A stretch of DNA of 64,000 nt from Diadema setosum (taxonomy: Eukaryota; Echinodermata; Echinoidea; Diadematoida; Diadematidae), in the NCBI RefSeq assembly GCF_964275005.1, contig NC_092690.1, positions 5,310,836 through 5,374,835 of the forward strand. Direction: 5' to 3'. The position numbers and the translations under genes were made by a program. Numbering within the stretch: position 1 is the stretch's first letter; each line of letters opens with the position of its first letter. The notes under the pieces are model-generated. The model did no database searches. It saw nothing but the letters and a program-made list of their open reading frames with translations, and had not been told where the DNA came from. Below, piece after piece: positions 44,013-55,177 of the stretch.

Positions 44013-46381
44013 ATGGCGACAATCTTTCTAGTGCAGAATTATCTCGGCCGCGAAGAGAGGAGATATAGAAATCGCATCAATCTTGCGAACATTCCCGAGG
44101 CATCATTTCGAAGAAATTACCGCCTCGGGGTGAATGAATTTGCTAACATATGCGACGAGATAAGACATGATGATATGTTCGTGCATCATTCCGACAGAGC
44201 ACTTTCTGTTGAATTACAGGTAATTCTATGATTTTTTTTTTTCGAGTTTGTGTTTTATACATATTGTACAGTGTACATGGAAAAGAAAGACAAAAGTAAT
44301 ACAATCTACCTATAACAGGGAAAATAAAACTATATAACTATGCAAAGATTAAAAAAAACCGTTAACTTAACCAAATATTAAGACATATAAAATATATAAA
44401 ATGTCGCAAAGTATGCCCTAATTCTAAGTCAGTTATCGCCTTCTTAAAGCTTTTGTTGTTCCATTATGGACTTATTCTATTTAAGTATCAATGCACGTAG
44501 GCCCCTATTCTGAGGTTTATTTTACATGTAGTAACGAGTAACCGTAGTCCTACAAGTACAAGCAAGTAAATTAGATCTAGGTGTTAGTTCTATGTGATAG
44601 ATTTGGTTTTCAATAATTTTGTACACGCATAGAGACAATCTTATGGTATTATGCGTTTCTAAGGACTGACTAATATTATTATTATCATTATTATTATTAT
44701 TCATTTCTGTAAGCGACAGACCGTATAATTTGCTATCCGTACATCTGTTGAAAATATTTCCATCATTATTCTCTCCTCCAACGTCACCTTAAAGCGCATA
44801 AGCTCTAGTCACTTTCTTATTAGTCTATTGTCGTAAATGTATTCGAAATTATGTATAAGATTGCTTATGATATGATACTTGGATAATTTTTAGAATATAA
44901 TGATGGTTTATAATGGAAATAAAATGAGTGAAAGAATCAAACTGGAAAATATATACGCCTATCAGTTACAAGCACTTACATTACATTATTTTATGCTACT
45001 TTCATTTATCTTATTAAAAATCTTCTTTGTGCCCCCCCCCCAAAAAAAAGGGCTTATACATTTCTACATGTATAACTCTTATTTCCAATCACAACATAAG
45101 GTAGCGACAACGTTGAGGTTCTTGGCGAGTGAGACTTTTCAAAACGTTGTGGGGGACGTCACGGGTATCAGTCAACCTTCCCAGAGTCGATGCATCGCTG
45201 CTGTGACCGACGCCCTTGCTGACAGAGCAGGTCACTACATCAACTTCTGGCGGCATGGCAACGCAGCCTCAAAAAAAAGCATCGTTTGCTGCCATGGCTC
45301 GGATGCCGAACACCCTTGGGTGCATCGACTGCACCCATATCGGCATCCGATCACCGAAGGATAACGAACATGCGTATGTCAACCGCAAGGGCAGACATAC
45401 CATGAATGTCCAAGCGATGGTAGATTCGGATCTCCACTTTTTGAACGTTGTTGCAAGGTCGCCGGGGTCTACCCACGACTCGTACATCTGGGATAACTGC
45501 CGTCTCCGCGACGAGTTCAGAGAGGGACGAATGCCTTCCGGTTGGCTTCTCGGTGAGGATTTCAGTCTATTAAATAGATATAAGGAAAGTAATTACTGCC
45601 GACCTCACTTAAAATACGGATAATGCACTTCTGAAAACAATTTAGTCCTTCTATAAAAGAAAATGTATAGTCAAATAGATTAGATTTTAATAACAACCGT
45701 ATGTTTTGGTGTACACACGCATTCATCACATTGAGAAGAATGATTAACGACTTTTGTTGAAACATATTCTTGCAGTGGAAAATATGAGAGAATTTAATAC
45801 ATTGTTTGTATAGTTTCCTGTTGTAATTCTACAGAAACACGTTTGACATTACGATCCTTTTAGTTTCGTATTGTATATTTGTCCAATAACGTCATATGAA
45901 AATGAATGAATGCAATTTCTATTTCAATTCAATGTCAAATACATATAGGAGATAGTGGCTACCCCCTCCAGCCGTGGCTTCTAACACCAATCTTGCGGCC
46001 ACAAAACGACTCGGAGGAGAGGTATAACAGAAGCCTTGTTCACACCCGAGTTTGTGTGGAAAGAGCAATCGGCGTTTTGAAGGCACGCTTCCGCTGCCTT
46101 GATGACTCCGGAGGAGTTCTCTGCTACCCAGTGAACAGGTGAGGTATCGTCATTTTTTAGATTAATGAATTGCTCTTTAACAAGACATTAAATCCAATAA
46201 CGCAATGGAATGGTGAACTCGAATGTCTCCATGCCCTAATAATAATGAATAGAGACTTACAATAGAAGTTGCTTAATAAGATATATGCCAATTTGCATTA
46301 ATTTTGTCACGTTTTATAGAAAGATATTACACTTTGCCTATTGTGCAAGTGATTCACAACTTGCTCTTAATCGCCGAGTAA
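44013..46381 (+). CDS. PIF/Harbinger DDE transposase (HARBI1-like), 4 exons, one frameshift
   Basis: Exons 44013-44219, 45101-45552, 45949-46138 and 46324-46381, with GT-AG introns in consistent phase. About 302 residues. Exon 1 gives MATIFLVQNYLGREERRYRN to SVELQ. Exon 2 gives LRFLASETFQNVVGDVTGIS, the first catalytic Asp in GCIDCTHIGI, and the second in SPGSTHDSYIW. Exons 2-3 give WLLGDSGYPLQPWLLTP and the catalytic Glu in ERAIGVLKARFRCL. Exon 4 gives VQVIHNLLLIAE and a stop. HARBI1-type transposases cut and paste with 3 bp target duplications and need a Myb-like partner for nuclear entry and DNA binding. An A8 run at 45271-45278 shifts the frame between FLASETF and GCIDCTH, so this copy looks inactive unless that is a base-calling error. 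Exon 4 is short and the least certain. Confidence 0.85.
44220..45100 (+). other. transposase intron 1
   Basis: Donor CAG|GTAATT and acceptor ACATAAG|GTAG. 881 bp, AT-rich, with an (ATT)n run at 44679-44700 and C and A runs at about 45033-45050. There are no other features. Confidence 0.6.
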
Positions 46382-47128
46382 ATGAAAAAAGAAAAAGGAA
46401 ACAGAGCCCTGAAGCAATAAGTGTTACGTGTTGATCATTCTGCATATAATGTAGATCTATATTGGAATGCATTGTATGTAGTTCATCTGTTAAGCAATGA
46501 TCATTATAAGGAAAAAGAGGAAAAAAGTAAAATCAATCAGAAAGGTTATAATGGGCAATCCGGTAACAAAAAGAAAATGAAATAAAGGAAAATGAAAAAA
46601 AAAGGAGGTAGAAATGAAAATAATTAAGATTATAAAAAAGGATAAAACTATTAAAATAAGACAGATAACAATAGCGATAAGAGAAAGAAATACAATAAAA
46701 GAAGGGTCGAAAGTAGAGTGACATGATTAAAAAAACGGTATACATATTGATATATATATATTTATTATCTTGGAATTTTCTCCATTTTTGGACTTCGACG
46801 AATGTTATAATCATAAGAAGAATGAGTCTCAAATAGGTCATCTCTAGGTCCAACTGGAAGGCTAATTTTTGTTCACAAAATTTTCAATCTGCCTCGGGCC
46901 TTCGTCATTATAGGATTTACAGAATGGTGTATAGTATAATTGAGACTCATAGATATAAATTACATATATAATATATTATATAAAATATGTAATATATAAT
47001 GTATAATTCAAAATATGTAATATATATGTATTATATAATATAATATATATATATATATATAAATATATATATATAATGTTATTCTTGAAATATATTGTAG
47101 TTGCTCCGCGTATTGACAAAACTAGAAA
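46382..47128. other. non-coding Harbinger interior, A/T- and purine-rich
   Basis: Long AG/AAAAG stretches at 46500-46720 and alternating TA runs at 46965-47080. No exon is recognised. Confidence 0.45.
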
Positions 47129-47350
47129 TAGCAATAATAATGTCACAATAGAGGAATGCATTAACTACAAAATGCCTTCATTTTAAATCAAAATCCGAAT
47201 TTCTGGGCCTCCCCCTTCGTCAGGGATGACGGTGTGATTCGCACTGTCATCCCTGACGAAGGGGAAGGCCCCCCAAAATTCGGATTTTGAATTGAAATCA
47301 AGGCATTTGGCATTTGATGCATTCCTCTATTGTGAAATTATTATTGCTAT
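47129..47350. repeat. 222 bp palindrome inside the Harbinger
   Basis: The left arm TAGCAATAATAATGTCACAA...CCTTCGTCAGGGATGAC is complemented by the right arm up to TTATTATTGCTA. Arms are about 100 bp with a loop of about 14 bases (GGTGTGATTCGCAC). A few mismatches and small gaps (CTACAAAATGC against GGCATTTGGCA). It is non-coding and foldback-like. Confidence 0.8.
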
Positions 47351-47635
47351 ATATTATATATATATTGCACATGTTGAGATGATAATAACTACATGTGTTT
47401 GTATTTTTGTTCGTGTGTGTTTACATTTGTTTTTATTCGTTTTAATTTTCAATAAAAGCAATTCATGTTCACTCTTCCATATGAAATGCATGTATGCATA
47501 CTTGTATTTGTACATGATAACAGAGCCAATTTACAACAAGCGTCAGTTTTTATGATAACACAAGTATGACAAGTGACACATTCAGATTCTTCTATATGCG
47601 TGCAAGTCATGTTTAATGAAAAGAATGAATACATT

Positions 47636-49116
47636 GGCCCGTATTCTACTGTAGACCAAGGTTTAAACCCATTTTAGACTCACCTATGGTTTAGCTAGAC
47701 CAGAGGTTTAATTTTGTATTCTGCTAGCGAGGTTTACATAAACCCGTGGCTATCTCGGGTCTAAATTAAACCCGAAATAGTCTTTGGTCAAGCCACCATG
47801 GTGCCCTCTACGGAAGAAGAAATTCTCCCTCTCTGAGTACTTTTCTCTCCACAAATCCACTTAAATTTATTATTGACAGTGTATCAGCCACATGAGCGTG
47901 ACTTTCTTGGATTTTGAATAGTTTTTACGGGTATTTATGTCGAATAAGGGCATGCTGTATTTTTGCTTGCGACGACTCGTGAAGCACTGTACATTTACTG
48001 TAGGGCCTACAGTTTGTGTACGTGTGCGACGCACATCACAGGATACATGGTAAGCGATATAGCGTAACACTACTGGCTAGCTAGCTTTGAGTGCTCAGCA
48101 TAAATACCAGCAACAAAGCCATCGCGCCGCGCCGGGGGCGGCACAGTTGCTGTGTGTGCCGGCATGGATGGGACATAGACATGGCTTTTTATGTCGTGAA
48201 TCGTGAATTCGGAATGGATTGGCGATTGATCAAACCAGGACTTTGAGGTAGGAAATTGAATAAAAGTTTTTCTCTTAAGATTGTCAGTTGATAAAAATGG
48301 AAACCATTCTAAAATTTAGAAATATATCTAGGCCTATATCAACCCTGTCTCGATATTAGAAGTAACAGTTAGATTTTACCTATCGTACCACACTAACCTA
48401 ACTTTTAATAGATCTAACGTTAGTCCTAAAACGTTACAATACTAGTAATGTACTCTAGCTATTCGCATAGGTTCTGCTAACGTTTAATAGTAGGACCCTA
48501 CTCCTGCGTCCTAGTCCTAACGTTAGTCCTACGATCTAGGTTCTCGATCTAGTCTAGACGTCTAACGGTTATGCCAAATCGACCTCAGGTTCTACCCTCT
48601 AGTCCTACATTGAGTTCTTGGTCTAGTCTTCAGGTTATTTTCATCGTAAAGTCTAGACTAACGTAGCTATTAGTACAGGTAGTATAGGTAGTATTTCTAA
48701 CATTTAGATCCCGAGTCTCTTCTAAGTGTGAGTACCAGGTACTAGATCTAGTACGTAGTAGGCGTTAATCTCGTGTGTACACGCATGTGGCCGGCAAGCT
48801 AGCTGCAGGCAGCTGCTGCTGTATCCAGCCAGCCACTCATTTTGTGCCACTGGCATTGATCTGTGTGCTGGTATACAGTATACCCTTACCAGTCATCGTA
48901 ATAGACTCGATTCAAACTCGAAATAAACCTCCTCCAGGGTAGGTTTAATTTAAACCCAATTTAGACCACAGCTGGACTTAGTAGAATACAAATTAAACCT
49001 GGGTTTAAACCTGGGTCTAAACTGGTGGTTTAAACTCAGGTTTAAACCCCAAAAACCCACTTTAGACCCAGGCGTGGGTTTAAACTCGGGTCTAAGTTTT
49101 TAGCAGAATACGGGCC
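47636..49116. mobile_element. 1.48 kb non-autonomous element, GGCCCGTATTCT ends, ATT target duplication
   Basis: 12 bp perfect terminal inverted repeats GGCCCGTATTCT / AGAATACGGGCC, flanked by ATT at 47633-47635 and 49117-49119. The subterminal 150 bp on each side is made of GGTTTAAACC / GGGTCTAAA words in both orientations. The centre is CpG-richer, with many CTAGTCCTA/ACGTTAG words and no transposase. The 3 bp duplication and TATTCT-containing end fit a Harbinger-class non-autonomous element. It sits inside the larger Harbinger between its two genes and so is younger than it. Confidence 0.75.
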
Positions 49117-49119
49117 ATT

Positions 49120-49512
49120 GCGTCCATTTCTTGACGTTGGGTCTACAGCATGGTTGTCTTACATCTGTCCAAAACCATTTGAAGAACACGGCAGTGAATC
49201 ACCAAATCTGTTAAAAGATATCAATGAGAATATTGTCTACAACAAAGTCGTAAAAATGATGTAAATGTCTCATATGAGCTCCATTTCCTGTATATATCAA
49301 AACTGAAAGTAGCTCTTTGGAAACGTGAAGAATAATTTCCAAAATGACGACATACATCCTGATGTATTTTCCTCTTCATCGCAAGTTATGTTGTTATGTT
49401 AGCCGGTTGTAATGCAGTAAAAAATTGGATGAGACGAAGGTAGCAATACATTAAAAGGACTGACTACCTTAACATACTCTGAGTGTACATTATTTATTGT
49501 GTTTGCTCTTGA
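49120..49512. other. Harbinger interior, non-coding
   Basis: Right flank of the nested 1.48 kb element. I see no further exon here; it is probably 3' UTR of the Myb-like gene. Confidence 0.4.
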
Positions 49513-51215
49513 TCATTTCTTTAATATAAAAATTCCCATTTTTATGTACAGCTTATATAATTCTAAAGAATGCAATGGGATATTATACCCGAGTCTTCTC
49601 TCCTCCAGCCTGACTCGGTATCGCTCCAGCTCTAGTCGTTCTCTTTCTATTGAAAGTCTTTCCCGCTCAGCTTCAAGGCGCTCTTCTTCCATACGCAGCC
49701 ACCGCTGCCACACATCAAAGAAGTCTTCACTCTTCCTCTTTTTCCTTTTCTGGGTCGGAGATGGCGTGCTTTGAACCGAGATGGGATCAGAAGACCCTTA
49801 TGGATCTTAAAAACAACAACAAAGATGGTTACGAAAGATAAGAATTATTTAAGAAATTAAATAGACAAATGTCGAAAATATTTCCTGACACTGCATCCTT
49901 GTGATTGAGCCTGTAGACTCCTACTCCAAAATAATCTTATTTTGCTAAAAGAGTAATGGTTGGCATTCAAAGGATGCATTTTGAAACATCTTTAAAAAAT
50001 GAAAGAAATAAATATTTGTGATTAAAGATTGTTTATTTTTATTTGAATACGAGACAATACAATCGCACTTGCAACCTTGATAAATATTTCCATACATACA
50101 TGGTAATATGTCATGTTGCATGTAAACTAAAACTTGCAATACATAACATCATATTTTAGGCCAACATGAACTTTTTAACTGGTCAGTTGATAAGCACTAT
50201 ACGACAATACGCCAAATAGGGTTTGAACTTGACTAGGAGAGGAATAAGTTTAAAGAGTGATAATGATAAATCAATATAGACTTTAGTCTGCAGCATTTTG
50301 TTAATACATACCAGTGGAAATGACTCCAGATGCGAGACTCGCAGCAGCAAGCGTCTGCAACGCATGGTCTTCGTCACTTGAAGGATTATGAACCGGCTGA
50401 ACAGGACATGCAGGACCTGAATGAATGACGATGAGATTTCAGAATTGATATGGTGGATAATTTTAAGTCTTTTAACGTGATGTAAATGATTTCAATCATG
50501 CTGTTACGTGCATGCGTTCATTACTTCTTTTTTTATGAGAGGGATGACTGACACTGTACTCTCTCTGATCAAACAACACCCAGTTATATCCTTCCTTATT
50601 CACGCCTGTGCATGTAGAGTATTAAATGTAAAAAGAAATAAACAAATCTTAATGTTATCTGACTTACAAGATCTTCGCACAGTCGTAGATTCCCCACTAA
50701 CTTATACAAATTATATTAATTCTCTGAACATTTACAGTATTGCTCCCTCCCCCCCCCCACCCCGCAAAAAAAGAAGAGAAAAAATAATCACAACTAAACT
50801 AAACGAAAAACAAATACGAAAACAAAAGTTACCTTTGACAGGCGTTTCAAGGCCTCCTTCAACTCCGGAAACAACTTCTTCTCCCATTAAGTCTAGAAGC
50901 TTCTTCTTCCCAATCATCCAAAGATGGAGGAGCTGGACCTCCACCAGTTCCTTCCTCGTATCTCCTCCTCGTACTGGCTTTCTTCTTCACTTTGCACTTT
51001 TCTTGTCTCAGCTCGGCCTTCATTTCCTCTGCACCTCTGTTCTTGCCACACACGGCGTTAACACTTTCTGTTACCATATCCCACGCTCTTTTCTTCATTC
51101 TGTAGGTCAGATTAGCTGACAAGGGATTTTTTATGATATCCTCTCTTGCTGCAACCTCCATGACCAACCTTTCTACTTCCTCTTGGAGGAAATTATCCGC
51201 TCGTTTCTCAGCCAT
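49513..51215 (-). CDS. Harbinger Myb/SANT-like DNA-binding protein, 3 exons, one frameshift
   Basis: Exons on the minus strand 51215-50833, 50416-50312 and 49796-49513, joined by GT-AG introns in matching phase. The N-terminal trihelix-like domain reads EEVERLVMEVAAREDIIKNP...MKKRAWDMVTESVNAV...KVKKKASTRRRYEEGTGGGPAPP. The middle exon GPACPVQPVHNPSSDEDHAL is acidic and Pro-rich. The last exon has KKRKSEDFFDVWQRWLRMEE followed by a charged coiled coil (ERERLSIERERLELERYRVR). This is the usual partner of PIF/Harbinger transposase; it binds element ends and brings the transposase to the nucleus. A shift around 50891-50910 separates DDWEEE from LLDLMGEEVVSGVEGGLETP. Both transposon genes point toward the middle. 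Confidence 0.78.
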
Positions 51216-51830
51216 GTCTATTCGATTGTGGCGCTGACAGAAACCATTGCAAATTCTCTCATACACGTGTGTGCCAAAAAACAAAACCCAAACAAAGTAT
51301 AGTGTACAAAAGCAGTCAACTAAACGTTGCGCCAACGCCAAAAATATGCGCTTGTTAAAACGCGCATAGTTAAGGCAAGGCGCGTTCCCGCGCCTTTGCC
51401 CAAGGTAGCAATCTCATTATAATAATAATTATTAATATCATTATTTGTATTTTTTTTTCATGTAAATATAGCTTTTTACAATGTTTAGTTTTATATTATT
51501 GAAATTGCTTTTATCTGCGTTATTGTTGCCCTGCTTTTTTTTTAACTGTTTTGTTTGTCTTCCTTCTCTCTTTCCTTCTCTCTCTCTCTCTCTCTCTCTC
51601 ACTCTCTTTCTCTCTTCTGGGTCCTGCACCATTCTATATATTTTGTATATTTTGTAAATATGCAATTTTCTGTATATATATGTAATTTAAAATGTATTAA
51701 TGTATTAACTGATTTTATCTGTTACGGTGTTTATTTTTGATTTTCTTCAATACCCTGACGTTGGGTGACATGAGAAAAAAAAAAAAAAAACCATTGTCAT
51801 TGTCATTGTCATTGTCATTGGTCAAAACGT
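51216..51830. other. Harbinger right interior with CT and CATTGT repeats
   Basis: 5' side of the Myb-like gene. Contains a CT run (51570-51605), a poly-A run (51775-51790) and (CATTGT)n at 51792-51820. The A run plus hexamer tail on the plus strand suggests a small retroposon 3' end inserted here, but no coding part confirms it. Confidence 0.4.
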
Positions 51831-51894
51831 CTCGGATTCCACTTGCAACAGTATTTCCTATTGGGTATGATTATTGCGAAGGGCGTGGCTTTCA

Positions 51895-52026
51895 TGACTT
51901 ACAACACCGCTAAAACAGTTTTCAGAATACCGATTAACGACTGTTTTAGCGGTGTTGTAACTCACGGACTTACAACAGTAGTAACAACAGAAGTTACAAC
52001 AGAGATAAAACAGTGTTCAGAATACC
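51895..52026 (-). repeat. Harbinger right end: inner and outer terminal repeats
   Basis: The inner copy ends at 51931 (TTTTCAGAATACC) and the outer at 52026 (GTTCAGAATACC). Between them ACTGTTTTAGCGGTGTTGTA makes a palindrome with the inner copy (51900-51962), followed by GTAACAACAGAAGTTACAAC. The outer copy matches 38942-38981 inverted, the inner copy 43893-43928 inverted. Confidence 0.7.
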
Positions 52027-52029
52027 GCC

Positions 52030-52240
52030 CCAGCGTGATATAGTTTTTACCATTTTCCCTAGGGAGAGTAGTCATACGCGGATTTGTATGGTAGAATTAT
52101 GTTTTGTTGTTTACAGTGCTCTCGTCCTCTGATTGGTCGAGAGCACTGTAAACAACAAAACATAATTCTACCATACAAATCCGCGTATATGACTATTCTC
52201 CCGAGGGAAATAGTACAAAAACTACAGTATATCACGCTGG
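52030..52240. repeat. 211 bp palindrome next to the Harbinger end
   Basis: CCAGCGTGATAT (52030) is complemented by ATATCACGCTGG (ending 52240). Arms of about 100 bp meet at GCTCTCGTCCTCTGATTGG / TCGAGAGC. The inner 60 bases of each arm are essentially identical (ACAACAAAACATAATTCTAC). The loop holds ATTGG, an inverted CCAAT word. Non-coding. Followed by two CTTCGCG-containing short repeats (about 52259-52370). Confidence 0.85.
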
Positions 52241-54463
52241 TGAAATACGCGCCTTTTTTGCTTCGCGTCGCGACGCGAAAGATTTCACGTGTAAATGAAT
52301 GGGTATCGCAGCACCTTTGCTTCGCGAGAGATTTGAATGGGTATCGCGGCGCCCTCACTTCGCGAGAACCACAAGGCACGCATGGACACTCAATACGTCA
52401 ATACGTGTAACGTTAGTGAGACTCAGAGAGACTCCTATAAAGCCCACATTCTACCGAAAAAGATTATCATGGCATTTATTACGTTATAACAGAGTAGGCA
52501 ATATCGTAGATCTATAATTAGACAACAACAATAACCAAGCTAGGGCTCTTCGACGTACCGTAGGCCGAGATCTATTCTAATATCTAACGTTGGTTAGGCC
52601 TCATTTGGCCCTGGTTTTGAAGATGCATGTCGTGACTCGTTGTAGAGATAATGCCAATGGAAGATCGTTCCAGGGTGCAATGTAATATTATGAGAAAATA
52701 TGATCCCCTGGCCTAACTACGGTATGCCAGATTTGAGGTAGTGTCTATGCCTATATATATATCCCAGTGTAGGACTGTCTAGTTTTAGGGAGTTTATGAT
52801 TCGCCGTTTGAAATTTGGTCTCGCACTGCAGTTCACAACTCGAGCGACCCACCCAAAAGATGTTGACAAACTGCAGTAGATATTTCTTGAAGATCTAGTT
52901 AAGCCTAGTTCTACCTGTCTAACAGTAGGCCCTAGTTCCCGTAATCTCATCCTAATAATTATTTCTAGAGTGTTTAACGAGTTAGATTCTAACTTGTTAA
53001 CTGTTTACGTTACAACACGAATCACACGAATTTACAGTAAAGTGGCACTCGATGCTAACTGCTAACATAGAATTTTTCCAGTGCCTAATCTAACCTTAGA
53101 CTCGTTGTTACTGAATGCTACCCAAATTTACAATGTATACTTGCATTTTTAACAGGAAATGATATAATCCATATTCATGTACAGACAGCTAGAAACACGA
53201 CGAAAAACACAATCAACTGCAGCTCACAGTCACATCGTTGATCAGCTCGAGCACGCACATCACCACCGCACCAACGTAGGTATGGTTGGGTGTTCATAAT
53301 ACCGGCCACCTAACGTTTTTCTATCAATAGAAACGTGAAAAATCTCACAATTTGCCTGAAATTTTACTCACGTGTGGAGAAAATACTCCGGATTCGCAAG
53401 CGCGCACTGAAAATGCGATCTGAGGTACGCGCTCTTAGATGGCGGCTTCGAACGCGTGGGGTGTCATTTTTTCCGCACTCAGTTGCCCTGCTCATTTCAA
53501 CCGATGACCCTGACAATACGTATAAAGGGCACTTAAATGATTTTTTCGACAGGCCGCTGTTTTTATTTTTCTAGCCGTCATTTTTCCCCCAATAATATTT
53601 GAATATATTTTGAATCCTTCGATATTACTTTTGAAGGACTGTTTGATGAATTTGAATTGATTTTCATTAGGAAACTTTTCATCGTAATTGAAATAAATTA
53701 GATGATTCGGTTTGTTTTTTCACATTCATTTCTCGTTTCTGCATCAACTCGTACGGTCGTAGCGGGCGACAAAATGTTTTTTGTCATGTGTATGTGTAAC
53801 GTGTGTGCACGATCGTAAAGCGGCGGTGACAATTTTGCGGTCAAAATCGTCAAATTTATTACGGAAGGATACTCTACATCTAACAACGAGTCAGCAAAGG
53901 TAGGCCTAGTTATATGTAGTTACACGATAAGCCTTATTCGATTTTGCTAAATTTCGGTAATTTAGAGGGAATACTTAGTTGTTTTCGCCATTAGGCACAT
54001 CTTACTCGGTAGCGTAGCCCAGTGGAGAATCGAACACCGTTGCGCGTAGACTCATGCGTACATTTTCTTTCTGTACGCGCAATTCCATATTAGTGCGCGG
54101 TCGGTCGATATGGACCCGATCGGTGTGTTGCACACCTACCATACTTGTTGACAGATCGGATAGGCGTACTGCAATGTATGAAGCGCGTAGTGAGTTTGCA
54201 GTTTGCGCATGTTTACGTATTACCAGTACGTTGTACAGCAAAGCACCGAGTACTAGTACTTTAGCGGCTGAGCGCGCAGTTGTCTCTTCCTGTTACGCGT
54301 ACGCGCTGCCCTCCTGCTGCTTTCCCAAGCCGCTGCGTGAATGACTTGTCAATCTTCTTGAAAAGAGTAAAGCAAGATGCCCTAAAAAAGATGCCCTAAA
54401 AATGGGGTAAATTACAGAATACCAGCAGTCGAATACTCTTAAATTCATTGGGAGGGATATAAA
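52241..54463. other. CpG-richer region without a recognised gene
   Basis: Several stretches (53220-53300, 53385-53470, 54040-54320) are richer in CG than the rest of the window, and one carries AGATGGCGGC at about 53438, a typical YY1/start-context word. A frame MAASNAWGVIFSAL begins there but stops soon, and a possible donor lies just upstream. It could be the promoter/first exon of a host gene, but I cannot support an exon chain. Confidence 0.3.
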
Positions 54464-54629
54464 ACAAATATACCAGGCCAATTTTTCGAGGCACCGGTTG
54501 AAACTATGTGCCTTCGGTGACTTCAGTAGCACTATTTTCTTCGGGGCTGCGCCCCTTAGAAAATAGTGCTACTGAAGTCACCTCATGCACATAGTTTCAA
54601 CCAGAGCCTCTCAGGCCTGGTATATTTGT
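54464..54629. repeat. 166 bp palindrome
   Basis: ACAAATATACCAGGCC (54464) is complemented by GGCCTGGTATATTTGT (ending 54629). Arms are about 70 bp, including GTGACTTCAGTAGCACTATT, around a GGGGCTGCGCCCC mini-stem. The outer 25 bases are less conserved than the inner 45. Non-coding. Confidence 0.85.
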
Positions 54630-55024
54630 ATAATGGTAGTTATTATAGAAATAGTACTAAAATAATAATAACAACAACAATAACAATAACTATAATAATG
54701 ATAACATTATAATAATAATCCATAGGTTTTTCAGCGCTAACACTGTTCAGACGGTCCTGTCATTATTATCACTGTTGTTATTATTATTCAGTCGAGAGGG
54801 CCACGGTGTATTCTAGGATGATTTAATACATCCAGTTACTTTTCTTCTTGCTGTAAACTAAATTGTCGATCGTGATCAGAGAATGTAATGCAACTTACTC
54901 TTTTCATGTTCGAAATATAATTGTTGTCATTCGACTTCCCCTTTCTCCAAAGTGCAGAAGTCAATTGGTTAACATTATTATTCACCGAGAAACAAATGAA
55001 TTACAAAATCATGTCTGGGAATAA

Positions 55025-55177
55025 CCTGACGCAGAGAATTAGGATAGCGCGTATTGTTTTCACCTCTTGCTTGAGCTTCAAATAGGGTCCCGAAGGAAGG
55101 ATGCCCATGGGCGGGTGACGAGTGGCCATCTTGATTCGGCGCGCCTGAGATTTGGCAATGGCGAGAATCCGGAGGTT
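55025..55177 (-). pseudogene. GPCR fragment (end of TM5, ICL3, start of TM6)
   Basis: The minus strand reads NLRILAIAKSQARR, HPPMGILPSG and LKLKQEVKTIRAIL, nearly the same as residues about 205-250 of the receptor at 20642-21664 (NLRILAIAKSQARRMQM, HPPMGIPPPE, KLKQEVKAIRAIL). TM1-TM5 and TM7 are missing, so this is a dead, truncated paralogue. It shows that the receptor belonged to a local tandem or dispersed family. Confidence 0.85.

Larger units (their letters stand above)
38942..52026 (+). mobile_element. two-gene PIF/Harbinger transposon with nested insertions
   Basis: Defined by the DDE transposase (44013-46381, plus) and the Myb-like partner (51215-49513, minus), the known pair in autonomous Harbingers. 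Matching terminal motifs GGTATTCTGA.AC.GTTTTA then GTTGTAA read inward at 38942 and 43893 on the left and at 52026 and 51931 (inverted) on the right. The outer pair also shares TTATCTCTGTTGTAACTTCT. Each side thus has an outer and an inner copy. A LINE is inserted between the left two copies. The element probably ends at or a few bases outside 38942 and 52026; no 3 bp target duplication was confirmed. Both genes carry one frameshift, so this copy is probably not active. About 4.8 kb of its length is the nested LINE, and 1.5 kb is another small element. Confidence 0.75.

Noticed and set aside
44900-45100. upstream extension of transposase exon 2 (MMVYNGNKMSERIK...)
   Set aside because: This part of the open frame lies in the AT-rich intron; the family's conserved sequence starts exactly at the acceptor 45100/45101.
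50508-51119. 203-codon plus-strand frame
   Set aside because: Antisense to the Myb-like gene and its first intron, with a poly-C run in the middle; no domain.
53438-53510. host first exon starting MAASNAWGVIFSAL
   Set aside because: The AGATGGCGGC start context is attractive, but the frame stops after about 22 codons and I found no donor or following exon.
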